Below are positions 29,890 to 38,030 of a DNA stretch of 64,000 nucleotides, piece after piece. The stretch comes from Paracoccus rhizosphaerae (GTDB taxonomy: Bacteria > Pseudomonadota > Alphaproteobacteria > Rhodobacterales > Rhodobacteraceae), in assembly GCF_026162645.1 (NCBI RefSeq), contig NZ_JAOTBE010000011.1:1-64000 (forward strand), given 5' to 3'. Numbering within the stretch: position 1 is the stretch's first letter; each line of letters starts with the position of its first letter. The notes beneath the pieces were generated by a model, which saw only the letters and a program-made list of their open reading frames with translations, was not told the origin of the DNA and made no database searches. The translations under genes were made by a program, and so were the position numbers.

Positions 29890-29899
29890 GGGGGGGGGG
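29890..29899. repeat. G10 homopolymer occupying the ribosome binding site of the Usp gene
   Basis: Ten consecutive G residues lie between the SulP stop and the Usp start, ending six bases before the ATG. It sits where the Shine-Dalgarno sequence belongs and probably serves as it. Length changes by strand slippage would alter spacing and translation. Confidence 0.8.
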
Positions 29900-29905
29900 A
29901 CGACC

Positions 29906-30760
29906 ATGACGGACAAGATCATCGCGCTGGTGGACGGTTCGACCTATGCGGCGTCGGTCTGCGAACATGCGGCCTGGATGTCGGCGCGCAGCGGCAGTCC
30001 GGTGCACCTGCTGCACGTCCTCGGACGCCGGGAAGCGGCGGGCGCGCAGGACCTATCGGGTGCGATCCGGCTTGGCGCGCGCAGCGCCCTGCTGGAAGAG
30101 CTGTCGACGCTGGACGCGCAGCGGTCCCGAATCGCGAATGCCCAGGGGCGGGCGCTTCTGGAGGACGCCCGGGCGCTGGCCGAATCGACTGGCGCCGTCG
30201 ACGTCACGACGCGACTGGATCAGGGCGACCTGATCGACCGCGCCGCCGGCCGGGAAACGGATGCGAAGATGATCGTCATCGGCAAGCGGGGCGCCGCGGC
30301 GGATTTCGCGCGGGGCCACCTGGGCTCCAACCTGGAACGCATCGTGCGTGCGGCGCGCGTGCCTGTCCTGGTGGCGGCCCGAGCCTTCCGCCCGATCTCG
30401 CGCGTGCTGATCGCCTTCGACGGCGGGTCCTCGGCCGTGAAGGCGGTCGATCACATCGCCGCCGATCCGGCATTCCAAGGCCTTGCCATCGAGGTCGCGA
30501 TGGTAGCGCCCGGCCCCCGCAATGCCGACAGCCACCTGGACGAGGCGATCCTGCGGCTTCGCGCCTCGGGTCTGGATGCGCAGCAGGTCGTGCTGGACGG
30601 TCAGCCCGAAGCCGCGCTGATCAACCGCATCGAGGAGCGGGACCACGACCTGTTGGTGATGGGCGCCTACGGCCATAGCCGGATCCGCCAACTGATCATC
30701 GGATCGACGACAACGCAGATGCTGATCGAATCGCGCAGGCCCGTCCTGCTGTTCCGGTGA
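29906..30760 (+). CDS. Tandem-domain universal stress protein (UspA family)
   Basis: 284 residues with two Usp domains. Domain 1 (about 1-150) begins IIALVDGSTYAASVCEHAAW and ends near VIGKRG...GSNLERIV. Domain 2 (about 155-284) begins RVLIAFDGGSSAVKAV and ends MGAYGHSRIRQ...GSTTTQML, the G-x2-G-x9-GS/T ATP-binding pattern. Its placement behind SulP suggests a regulatory link between stress and anion transport. The ATG at 29906 follows the G10 tract. It converges with the cyclase gene 15 bases away. Confidence 0.92.
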   Translation: MTDKIIALVDGSTYAASVCEHAAWMSARSGSPVHLLHVLGRREAAGAQDLSGAIRLGARSALLEELSTLDAQRSRIANAQGRALLEDARALAESTGAVDVTTRLDQGDLIDRAAGRETDAKMIVIGKRGAAADFARGHLGSNLERIVRAARVPVLVAARAFRPISRVLIAFDGGSSAVKAVDHIAADPAFQGLAIEVAMVAPGPRNADSHLDEAILRLRASGLDAQQVVLDGQPEAALINRIEERDHDLLVMGAYGHSRIRQLIIGSTTTQMLIESRRPVLLFR

Positions 30761-30775
30761 CCATTCCCGCGGGCG

Positions 30776-31765
30776 TCATCTGATCGTGGCTCGGCTTCGC
30801 CCGCTGCGCTTCGACGCATAAAGCGCCTCATCCGCCAGGGCCAGCACCTCGTCTGGGTGCTCGGCCCCGTCGGTGGGCCAGACCACGATCCCCAGGCTGG
30901 TGGAAACTGGCAGCCCTGGCAGTTCCGGCGGCGTCAGGGCATTGATCGCACCGATGATGCGGGCGGAAAGCTGTTTCAGCGCAGGGCGCGAGGTCATGCC
31001 CGGCAGCAGCAGCACGAATTCGTCGCCGCCGATCCGGGTTGCCGTATCCGCGTGCCTGATCTGGTCGCGCAGCACCTTGCCGACCGCGCGGAGAAGATCA
31101 TCCCCCGCCTGGTGGCCCAGCAGGTCGTTCACCTGCTTGAAGTTATCCAAATCCAGATGCACCAGCGCGAAGGGCCTGATCTCGCCCGTCTCTGAGGTCT
31201 TCAGCGCCGCCGAAAGCGTCGACTCCAGCTTTCTCCTGTTGCCCAGCCCGGTCAGTGGATCTGTCTGGGCCTGCAAAAGCGCCCGCGCACGCGACTGCTC
31301 CAGCTGTTCGTTGAAGCGCGACAGCTCATTCAGAACGCCGCGGTTGGCCTCTTGCAGGAACAGAAGTTCCATCGCCAGATCCGAGGGCGCGAAGTCGTCG
31401 TCGGTCAACGCGGCCTGCCGGATCGCATGGTGAAGCCCGATGCCGAAACCCAGGTTCAGCAGCACCGACCCGCCCGCAACCCGCACCCCGTGGCCGCGAA
31501 GGACAAGCTGGCTGCCCTCGACGCGCAGGAACAGCCTCCGACGGCCGTCCACCGCGCCGCGGATCGCGGTCATCGGGTCCGAGGGCTCACCCGGACGCGC
31601 CCCCGAAAGCCTGCCGACGAGCCCATCGTCCAGATCCGGCAGCAGCTTTGCCAAGGTCCGCCCGGCCGAGATGAGGGTTCCGTCTTCGCGCAGCCACAGG
31701 TGCATGGGCAGAAGCTGCGCCAGCGCAGAGGCCGGCATAAGGCATGAGGTTTCGGCCATGCTCAT
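30776..31765 (-). CDS. HNOBA-GGDEF diguanylate cyclase
   Basis: 329 residues. The N-terminal part (about 15-145) matches the HNOBA domain (PF07701), the partner domain of H-NOX sensors: LLPMHLWLREDGTLISAG, then LRGHGV and a late LTDDDFAPSDLAMELLFLQE. A short coiled coil (about 145-165) leads to the GGDEF domain (168-329) with GGDEF at 246-250 and an inhibitory site RHAD at 237-240. It makes cyclic di-GMP and should be feedback-inhibited. The ATG at 31765 overlaps the H-NOX stop as ATGA, so both are made together. Confidence 0.9.
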   Translation of the reverse strand: MSMAETSCLMPASALAQLLPMHLWLREDGTLISAGRTLAKLLPDLDDGLVGRLSGARPGEPSDPMTAIRGAVDGRRRLFLRVEGSQLVLRGHGVRVAGGSVLLNLGFGIGLHHAIRQAALTDDDFAPSDLAMELLFLQEANRGVLNELSRFNEQLEQSRARALLQAQTDPLTGLGNRRKLESTLSAALKTSETGEIRPFALVHLDLDNFKQVNDLLGHQAGDDLLRAVGKVLRDQIRHADTATRIGGDEFVLLLPGMTSRPALKQLSARIIGAINALTPPELPGLPVSTSLGIVVWPTDGAEHPDEVLALADEALYASKRSGRSRATIR

Positions 31766-32328
31766 GTCGTCCCCAGCATGACGGACGCCCCCTCAAGGCT
31801 GAACAGGCGTCCTTCCGCAAACTGCTCGTCCCAGATGTCGATCCGGATAGATACCTCATCGATGGCGATGAGGCAGAGCGCACCATAGTCGTCGGCCATG
31901 CCGCGGATCAGGCCGACGAGCAGGAACTGCCATGCTGATTTCGGGTCAGGATCAATGATCATCACCTGGACGCCACGCTCGGACGTCCGGACCTGAAGCC
32001 GCGGAACGGGCAGCGTCGGCAGGACCAGGTTCGCCCGCCCCGGCAGTTCATCCAGGCGCAGCAGGAAATCCTTGAAGTCGCGCCCCGAAAATCGCAGCAG
32101 CCGCCGGATCGGTTCGATACGTGTCATCCAGCCGCCCATATCCTCGAGCATCTCGGACAGCGGCTTCGATAGGCGGCATCCAGCGCGCGAGAGGCCCGAG
32201 ACGTCGATCCGCGCGGGGTCGGTGACGCCGGCCTCTGCCTCCGGCGTCCCGTCAAGCTCTTGCACCAGTTCCTCGCCGTAGGTGGAGCGCAGAAACTCCT
32301 CGATCGCCCGGCTGACCAACCTGTTCAT
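31762..32328 (-). CDS. H-NOX-fold (heme NO-binding family) protein without any histidine
   Basis: 188 residues of the HNOB family (PF07700) by the N-terminal VSRAIEEFLRSTYGEELV, the middle IRRLLRFSGRDFKDFLLRLDELPGR, and FLLVGLIRGMADDYGALCL. The proximal heme ligand histidine, expected after the L-D-x-L motif, is P96, and the Y-x-S-x-R propionate motif is absent. The whole protein has no histidine, so classical heme ligation is impossible. It may sense something else or act as a structural partner of the HNOBA cyclase. GAGGTG precedes the ATG at 32328. Confidence 0.82.
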   Translation of the reverse strand: MNRLVSRAIEEFLRSTYGEELVQELDGTPEAEAGVTDPARIDVSGLSRAGCRLSKPLSEMLEDMGGWMTRIEPIRRLLRFSGRDFKDFLLRLDELPGRANLVLPTLPVPRLQVRTSERGVQVMIIDPDPKSAWQFLLVGLIRGMADDYGALCLIAIDEVSIRIDIWDEQFAEGRLFSLEGASVMLGTT

Positions 32329-32399
32329 GCTTCACCTCGATTCGAGTCGAGGTTACCCGTGCGGCGGTAAAGAAACCGGTAACGGCCGGCGGATTTCCG

Positions 32400-32690
32400 C
32401 TAGTCGGCGGACCATCCATAGCTGCCTGGTCCGGACAGCGCCGTCCGGGCTGACATGATGTCCTGGGGCCGCACATCGACGGCATCTGCAAAGGCACAGA
32501 GCCTCTCATCATCCTCGACAAGAAAATCTAGCAGGAACAGTGCCATGTCAGGCCGGTCAGCGAAGGCGCGCAGGTCGGATGGCTGGAGACCCGCACCGTC
32601 CAGGAACCGCACAAGATCATCCCGTCTTTCGGCCATGGCGATCAGGACGCGCGTCGCGATATCATGTGCCTGCTGCATACCTACCGCCAT
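32400..32690 (-). CDS. DUF3572 family protein
   Basis: 96 residues, mostly helical and acidic, matching the alphaproteobacterial DUF3572 family: an N-terminal DIATRVLIAMAERRDDLVRFL, then GLQPSDLRAFADRPDMALFLLDFLV and DERLCAFADAVDVRPQDI. The function is unknown. The ATG at 32690 has GGAG six bases upstream. In this family it is commonly next to a PleD-type gene, as here, where the cyclase diverges about 110 bases away. Confidence 0.82.
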   Translation of the reverse strand: MAVGMQQAHDIATRVLIAMAERRDDLVRFLDGAGLQPSDLRAFADRPDMALFLLDFLVEDDERLCAFADAVDVRPQDIMSARTALSGPGSYGWSAD

Positions 32691-32798
32691 TCAAGTCTCC
32701 GATCGGGATTTCGCGCCGGGGCCAGGCCGCCGAGAAACCCTTTGTTAAGCATTTGCAGCGAAATTGGAACCTAGATGTCGAGATTCCCGGGTTAGCAG

Positions 32799-34187
32799 AT
32801 GACGGCACGCATCCTTGTTGCAGACGGCACGGCGACGGCGCGGATCACCCTCAAGGTCCGTCTGTCTGCGGTATGCTATGACGTGGTGGCGGTCGGCGCG
32901 CTGGAGCAACTGACCGCCCAGCTTGCTATGGCCCGTCCGGACCTGATCATCATCGGCGGCGGGCTGTCGGACTGTCCGGCGATCGATGTCTGCAGGCAGC
33001 TGACCTCGGACATGCGCTACGCTGACATCCCCGTCCTGATGCTGGTCAGGCCCGAGGCCAGGCTGGCGGCGCTGCAGGCCGGCGCGACGGCCACCCTTGG
33101 CGCGGATGTCGAGGATCAGATGCTGATGGCGAGGGTCAGGGGCATCCTGCGCGATTCGCAGAACCCGCAAGAGGCGCAGCTGGGGCTGGCCGAAGCGCCC
33201 GCCGCATTCAGCCACGTCGCCCTGCCGCAGATCGTGCTGATCGCCGACAGTATCGGCCGGGCGCTGCGCTGGCGGCAGATGCTGTCGACGCGGATGGCGG
33301 GCCGGTTCGACATCCGCGACCCCGACGAGGCGCTTGGCGCCGCGGCCTCGGGGCGGACGGCCGACCTCTATCTGATCGCCGCCGACATTCGTGGCCGCGG
33401 CGACGGCCTGCGCCTTCTGTCCGAACTGCGGTCCCGCCAGGGGTCTAGGGATGCGGGCTTCGTGATCGCCATCGCACCCGAGCGCGAGGAGCTTGCCTCG
33501 ATCGCGCTCGACCTTGGCGCCGGCGACGTGCTGTCGGACACGTTCGGTGGGGCCAGCGGGGCGCAGGCTGCCGTCGTGTCGCTGCAGCGCCTGCTGTCGC
33601 GAAAGACCAAGAGCGATCAGCACCGGGCCGAGGTGCAGCGTCACATGGTCTGGGCCATGACCGACCCGCTGACCGGCCTGTCGAACCGCCGCCACGCGCT
33701 GCCGAAGCTGGCCGAAATCGCGCGGGACGCGATGATCTCGAAGCACGGGTTCTGCGTCCTGGCCATCGACCTCGACCACTTCAAGTCGGTCAACGACAAG
33801 CACGGGCACAACGCCGGCGACGCCGTCCTGGTCGAAGTTGCGCAGCGGCTGCGCAACACGGTCGGCGGTGCCGGCCTTGTCGCCAGGATGGGGGGCGAAG
33901 AGTTTCTCTGCGCCCTCAGCGACTGCGACGCCGACTGCGGGCTCCGCATGGCCGAGGAACTGCGCCGCGCGGTCCAGGACAAGCCGGTGGCCCTTCCCGG
34001 CCTTTCCGGCGGAGGAGAGATTCGCGTGACCGCCTCGGTCGGCCTTGCCACCGTCCCGTCAGGCGGTGACGGCTGGCCGGACCAGATCGCGCAGCTGGCG
34101 ATGGAGCGGGCGGATCGCGCGTTGCGCTCGGCCAAGGCCAGGGGCCGGAACCGCGTCGTTTCCGCCCCTTTTGAACAGGCGGCGTGA
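32799..34187 (+). CDS. PleD-like diguanylate cyclase with degenerate receiver domains
   Basis: 462 residues: receiver 1 (about 1-118), receiver 2 (about 143-268) and GGDEF (about 285-458, with GGEEF at 365-369). In receiver 1 the phospho-accepting aspartate is G53 (IIIGGG), and the switch residue and conserved lysine are also lost. Receiver 2 is off-register (LIAADIRGRGDG) and doubtful as an acceptor. The inhibitory RxxD site before GGEEF is missing; it reads GGAG. The catalytic loop looks intact, so it should be an active cyclase that is not controlled by phosphorylation. The start has only a weak ribosome binding site. Confidence 0.88.
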   Translation: MTARILVADGTATARITLKVRLSAVCYDVVAVGALEQLTAQLAMARPDLIIIGGGLSDCPAIDVCRQLTSDMRYADIPVLMLVRPEARLAALQAGATATLGADVEDQMLMARVRGILRDSQNPQEAQLGLAEAPAAFSHVALPQIVLIADSIGRALRWRQMLSTRMAGRFDIRDPDEALGAAASGRTADLYLIAADIRGRGDGLRLLSELRSRQGSRDAGFVIAIAPEREELASIALDLGAGDVLSDTFGGASGAQAAVVSLQRLLSRKTKSDQHRAEVQRHMVWAMTDPLTGLSNRRHALPKLAEIARDAMISKHGFCVLAIDLDHFKSVNDKHGHNAGDAVLVEVAQRLRNTVGGAGLVARMGGEEFLCALSDCDADCGLRMAEELRRAVQDKPVALPGLSGGGEIRVTASVGLATVPSGGDGWPDQIAQLAMERADRALRSAKARGRNRVVSAPFEQAA

Positions 34188-34262
34188 CCGGGTCTTTCAA
34201 TGACACGCCGCACCGCCTAGATTATCGGCAGCCGGAGCGGCCCGTCTTCGAAGGAGAACCCG

Positions 34263-34679
34263 ATGAGCTATGGCGACAGCATGATGTCCCCCGACGATCA
34301 GGACGAGCGTCCGACCGGTATTGCCATGCGCCGCGCCGCGCTTGGCCGTTGCCCCGCCTGCGGACAGGGGCGCATCTTCAGCAGCTATCTGAAGGTCGCC
34401 GACCACTGCCCCAGTTGCAACGAGGCGCTGCATCACCAACGCGCCGACGACGGCCCGGCCTATCTGACGATCCTCATCGTTTCTCACCTCGGCGCGCCGC
34501 TGCTTCTGGCGTCGTTCGTGGCTTGGCGGCCAAGCGCGATGACGCTGCTTCTGGCCTTCGGCATCGGGTCAATAGTGCTGTCGCTGGCAATGCTTCCCGT
34601 CATCAAGGGCGGGTTCATCGGGCTGCAATGGGCGCGGCGGATGCATGGCTTTGATAACCGGTCCAAGGCCGGGGCATGA
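34263..34679 (+). CDS. DUF983 family membrane protein with zinc-ribbon cysteines
   Basis: 138 residues of the DUF983 family (PF06170). Two C-x-x-C pairs (CPACGQG and CPSCNEA, about 37-60) form a likely zinc ribbon. Two membrane helices (about 74-95 and 100-120) follow, then a basic end. The function is unknown; the family is frequent in alphaproteobacteria. AAGGAGAACCCG precedes the ATG. It overlaps the NUDIX gene as ATGA. Confidence 0.88.
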   Translation: MSYGDSMMSPDDQDERPTGIAMRRAALGRCPACGQGRIFSSYLKVADHCPSCNEALHHQRADDGPAYLTILIVSHLGAPLLLASFVAWRPSAMTLLLAFGIGSIVLSLAMLPVIKGGFIGLQWARRMHGFDNRSKAGA

Positions 34680-35371
34680 CATCTGACGCCGCTTTGCCTG
34701 TGCGCGACGCGGCCACGATCGTGGCCCTGCGCCGTACGGGAAGTGGCACCTCGGTCCTGATGGGCATGCGCGGCGCCAAGGCGGTGTTCATGCCGTCGAA
34801 GTTCGTCTTCCCCGGCGGCGCCGTGGATCCCGAAGACGCGGCCGTCACGCTTGCAAAGCCGCTTCCGCCGCTCTGCCGCGAACGCCTGATGGCCGAACCC
34901 GCGGCAGGCCATGCTCCTGACCCGAATGCCCTGGCGGCCGCAGCCCTGCGAGAGCTGGCCGAGGAGACGGGCCTGCTGATTGGCCAGCCGGATGGATCGC
35001 CTTGCCCTTGGCCGGGCTATCGCGATGCCGGTCTGACACCTGATGCTAGTGCGTTGACCTATGTCTTCCGCGCAATCACCCCGCCTGGCCGCCCGCGCCG
35101 CTTCGATGCCCGTTTCTTCGTTGCGGATGCGGCGCACATCGTCGGTGATCCGGACGATTTCAGCATGGCCTGTGACGAGCTTTCGCACCTGCAATGGGTG
35201 CCCCTGCCCGAGGCACGCAATCTGGACCTGCCATTCATCACCGAGGTCGTTCTGGCCGAACTGGCCCGGTTGGTCGCAGGTGTCCCGCCCGAACAACCCT
35301 TGCCCCAGCCCCCGACCTTGCCCTTCTTCGACAACCGCGGGCCGGTGCCCCGGTTCTGCCAGATCCCCTAA
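34676..35371 (+). CDS. NUDIX hydrolase
   Basis: 231 residues with an N-terminal MutT-like fold. The Nudix box is stretched: GGAVDPEDAA is followed after an insert by ALRELAEETGLLIG, where RELAEETG is the catalytic helix. This long-insert form resembles NUDT19/coenzyme A pyrophosphatase-like members. It hydrolyses a nucleoside-diphosphate-linked substrate that cannot be named from sequence. The C-terminal tail is proline-rich. It is translationally coupled to DUF983. Confidence 0.88.
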   Translation: MTSDAALPVRDAATIVALRRTGSGTSVLMGMRGAKAVFMPSKFVFPGGAVDPEDAAVTLAKPLPPLCRERLMAEPAAGHAPDPNALAAAALRELAEETGLLIGQPDGSPCPWPGYRDAGLTPDASALTYVFRAITPPGRPRRFDARFFVADAAHIVGDPDDFSMACDELSHLQWVPLPEARNLDLPFITEVVLAELARLVAGVPPEQPLPQPPTLPFFDNRGPVPRFCQIP

Positions 35372-35503
35372 CCAGCGTTTGACGACGGCACATCAAACGG
35401 GGGACTAATCTGAATACCGCCCCAGGACGCCGGCAGCGCTTTCGAATGGTGCCGCCCCAAAGGCGAACACGGCACGAACCATCAGATCATCCCGGATCCC
35501 GCG

Positions 35504-35977
35504 TCAGCCCCCGCGCATGATCTCATCAAGCCGCTTCTTTTCAGCCGCGTCCAGCGCCGGGGTTTCCGTGGGGGCGCGGTCGCGGCTGCGCAAGAAGCGC
35601 CACGCCACAAGCGCCGCGATCAGCGCCATCAGAGGCCCGGCCAGCCACAAAATCAGCCCGCTGCCAGTGGCGCGTGGCTCGAAGAGGACGAACTCGCCGA
35701 AGCGGTCGACGACGTTGTCGATCACCTCGGGGTCGGTGTCACCGGCGACAAGACGTTCGCGAACATAGAGCCGAAGGTCGCGGCTGATTGCGGCGTTGGA
35801 ATCATCGATGGTCTCGCCCTGGCAGACGGGACAGCGCAACTTGCGCGAGATTTCGCGCGCCCGCGCTTCGAGACCCGCATCTTCCAGCACCTCGTCTGGC
35901 TGAACGGCGAAAGCCGGCACGGAGAGGGGACCGGCCAGCGCCAGCACCAGCAGAAGGCCACGCAGCAGCCGCGTCAT
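35504..35977 (-). CDS. ccmH: Cytochrome c maturation protein CcmH (CcmL type)
   Basis: 157 residues with a signal sequence (about 1-25), a periplasmic domain with the redox motif LRCPVCQG (cysteines about 49 and 52), a membrane helix (about 107-127) and a cytoplasmic acidic/basic tail. It keeps apocytochrome c thiols reduced and hands them to the CcmF heme lyase. The start overlaps the ccmF stop as ATGA. It is the single-module short form; no ccmI is adjacent. Confidence 0.93.
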   Translation of the reverse strand: MTRLLRGLLLVLALAGPLSVPAFAVQPDEVLEDAGLEARAREISRKLRCPVCQGETIDDSNAAISRDLRLYVRERLVAGDTDPEVIDNVVDRFGEFVLFEPRATGSGLILWLAGPLMALIAALVAWRFLRSRDRAPTETPALDAAEKKRLDEIMRGG

Positions 35978-37938
35978 TCCGCGGCCACCGCCGTCGTGGG
36001 CGCAGCGCGTCGGGCGCCGGCAGCGACGCGATAGCGGCGGTCTGTCAGGCTGATCAGACCGCCAAGAGCCATCAGCATCGCACCGCCCCAGATCCAGTTG
36101 GCGAAGGGCTTGACATAGGTCCGCAGAGCCCAGCCTCCGTCCGGCTGTTCGTCACCCAGGACGACATAGAGATCGCGCCAGAAGCCATAGTCGATCGCCG
36201 CCTCGGTCGTGGGCATGCCCTGCACCGGATAAACGCGCTTTTCCGGATAAAGAGTTGCCACGTCGCGTCCGTCCCGCGTCACCTCGACCACGGCGCGCTG
36301 CGCCAGATAGTTCGGCCCGTCGTTCCGATCCACCGACCGCAGCACCATCTGATAGGGTCCGATTTGGAAGGGCTGGTCAACCTCCGCCACGCGGACATCC
36401 TCGATTTGCCACGCTTGGATCAAGGCGACGGCCACGAAGGTCACGCCAAGGCCGGCATGGGCGACGGCCTTGCCCCAATCCGCCCGCGGCAACCGCAGCA
36501 GGCGTCCCGCACCGGCCGAACCCGTCCGCAGCCACAGTTCGGAAAAGGCGCCGAACACCAGCCAGGACCCCAGCCCTGCGCCGATCACAGCCAGCGCCGA
36601 ATGCCCGGTCGAGACGGCGAAGACCAGGGCCATGACCGCCGCCGCCAGCACCAGTGCCTCGCGGAGCGGCCTCAGGCTGCGGGCCAGTGTCGCGCGCTTC
36701 CACGGCATCAGCGAACCGACCGGCAGCACGATTGCAAGGACGATCATGAAGGGCGTGAAGGCCTGGTCGAAGAACGGCGGTCCGACCGACAGGACTCGGC
36801 CCCAGAACATCTCGGCCACCAAGGGCCAGATCGTGCCGATGAAGACCACGAAGGCGGCCACGGCCAACAGCACGTTGTTCAACACCAGCGCGCCTTCGCG
36901 TGACAGCGGCGCGAACACCCCTTTCGCCGTCATGGCCGAGGCGCGGAAGGCGTAAAGCGTCAACGCGCCGCCGATGAAGACCGCCAGGATCGCCAGGATG
37001 AACACCCCGCGTTCGGGGTCGTTGGCAAAGCTATGGACCGAGGTGATGACGCCCGACCGAACGATGAATGTCCCGATCAGCGAAAATCCAAAGGCCATGA
37101 TCGCCAGAAGGATGGTCCAGCTTTTCAGGGCCTCGCGCTTTTCGACGACGATGGCGGAATGCAGAAGCGCCGCTGCCAGCAGCCACGGCATGAAGCTGGC
37201 ATTCTCGACCGGGTCCCAGAACCAGAAGCCGCCCCAGCCCAGCTCGTAATAGGCCCACCAGGACCCGAGCGCGATGCCGATGGTCAGGAAGATCCATGCC
37301 GCCAGCGTCCAGGGACGCACCCACCGCGCCCAGGCCGCATCCACACGGCCCTCGATCAGGGCAGCGACCGCGAAGCTGAATGCCATCGAGAGGCCGACAT
37401 AGCCGAGGTAAAGAAACGGCGGATGGAACGCCAGGCCCGGGTCCTGCAGCAGCGGGTTCAGGTCGCGGCCGTCGAAGGGCGGATTTCCCATCCGCCAGAA
37501 CGGGTTCGAAGTGAAGATGATGAAGGCATAGAAGGCCACGCTGACCGCCGCCTGCACCCCCAGGACACGCGCCCGAAGGCTGGGCGGAAGGTTGCCTCCG
37601 AACAGCGCCGCCGCCGAACCGAACAGCGCCAGGATCAGCACCCACAGCAGCATCGAGCCTTCATGATTCCCCCAGACGCCGCTGATCTTGTAGATCAGCG
37701 GCTTCGAGGTATGCGAATTCTCATAGACGAGGCTGACCGAGAAGTCTGACGTGACAAAGGCAACCGTCAGCGCCCCGAAGCTGATCGCCATCAGCAGCAG
37801 CTGCGCCAGCGCCGCGGGGCGCGCGCTGTCCATCCAGCCCTGCCATCCCTTCGCGGCACCCACCATGGGCACCGTCATCTGATAGACGGCGACCGCGAAG
37901 GCCAGGATCAGGGCGAAATGGCCGTATTCAGCGATCAT
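35974..37938 (-). CDS. ccmF: Heme lyase CcmF
   Basis: 654 residues with about 15 membrane helices. It attaches heme from holo-CcmE to apocytochrome c. The tryptophan-rich WWD-type signature reads LGWGGFWFWDPVENASFMPW (about 230-250). A periplasmic loop carries SGVWGNHEGSMLLWVLIL. The ATG at 37938 follows GGAGGA; a TTG one codon upstream is unlikely. It lies 92 bases downstream of the holin gene, separated by a long inverted repeat. Confidence 0.95.
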   Translation of the reverse strand: MIAEYGHFALILAFAVAVYQMTVPMVGAAKGWQGWMDSARPAALAQLLLMAISFGALTVAFVTSDFSVSLVYENSHTSKPLIYKISGVWGNHEGSMLLWVLILALFGSAAALFGGNLPPSLRARVLGVQAAVSVAFYAFIIFTSNPFWRMGNPPFDGRDLNPLLQDPGLAFHPPFLYLGYVGLSMAFSFAVAALIEGRVDAAWARWVRPWTLAAWIFLTIGIALGSWWAYYELGWGGFWFWDPVENASFMPWLLAAALLHSAIVVEKREALKSWTILLAIMAFGFSLIGTFIVRSGVITSVHSFANDPERGVFILAILAVFIGGALTLYAFRASAMTAKGVFAPLSREGALVLNNVLLAVAAFVVFIGTIWPLVAEMFWGRVLSVGPPFFDQAFTPFMIVLAIVLPVGSLMPWKRATLARSLRPLREALVLAAAVMALVFAVSTGHSALAVIGAGLGSWLVFGAFSELWLRTGSAGAGRLLRLPRADWGKAVAHAGLGVTFVAVALIQAWQIEDVRVAEVDQPFQIGPYQMVLRSVDRNDGPNYLAQRAVVEVTRDGRDVATLYPEKRVYPVQGMPTTEAAIDYGFWRDLYVVLGDEQPDGGWALRTYVKPFANWIWGGAMLMALGGLISLTDRRYRVAAGARRAAPTTAVAAE

Positions 37939-37969
37939 CAAGGGGTGTCCTCCGTTGATCGCAGCATAA

Positions 37970-38011
37970 GGCCGCGACGGCAGAGGTAAAAGTCCCTCGT
38001 TCGTCGCGGCC
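37970..38011 (-). terminator. Long inverted repeat between holin and ccmF
   Basis: Perfect 10-bp arms GGCCGCGACG (37970-37979) and CGTCGCGGCC (38002-38011), with an inner GAGG/CCTC pairing (37983-37986 with 37995-37998). It lies just after the holin stop on the minus strand. No proper T-run follows, so it may partly terminate or process the endolysin-holin transcript before ccmF. Confidence 0.55.
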
Positions 38012-38030
38012 GGTCAGATTCGCGTGCGTC

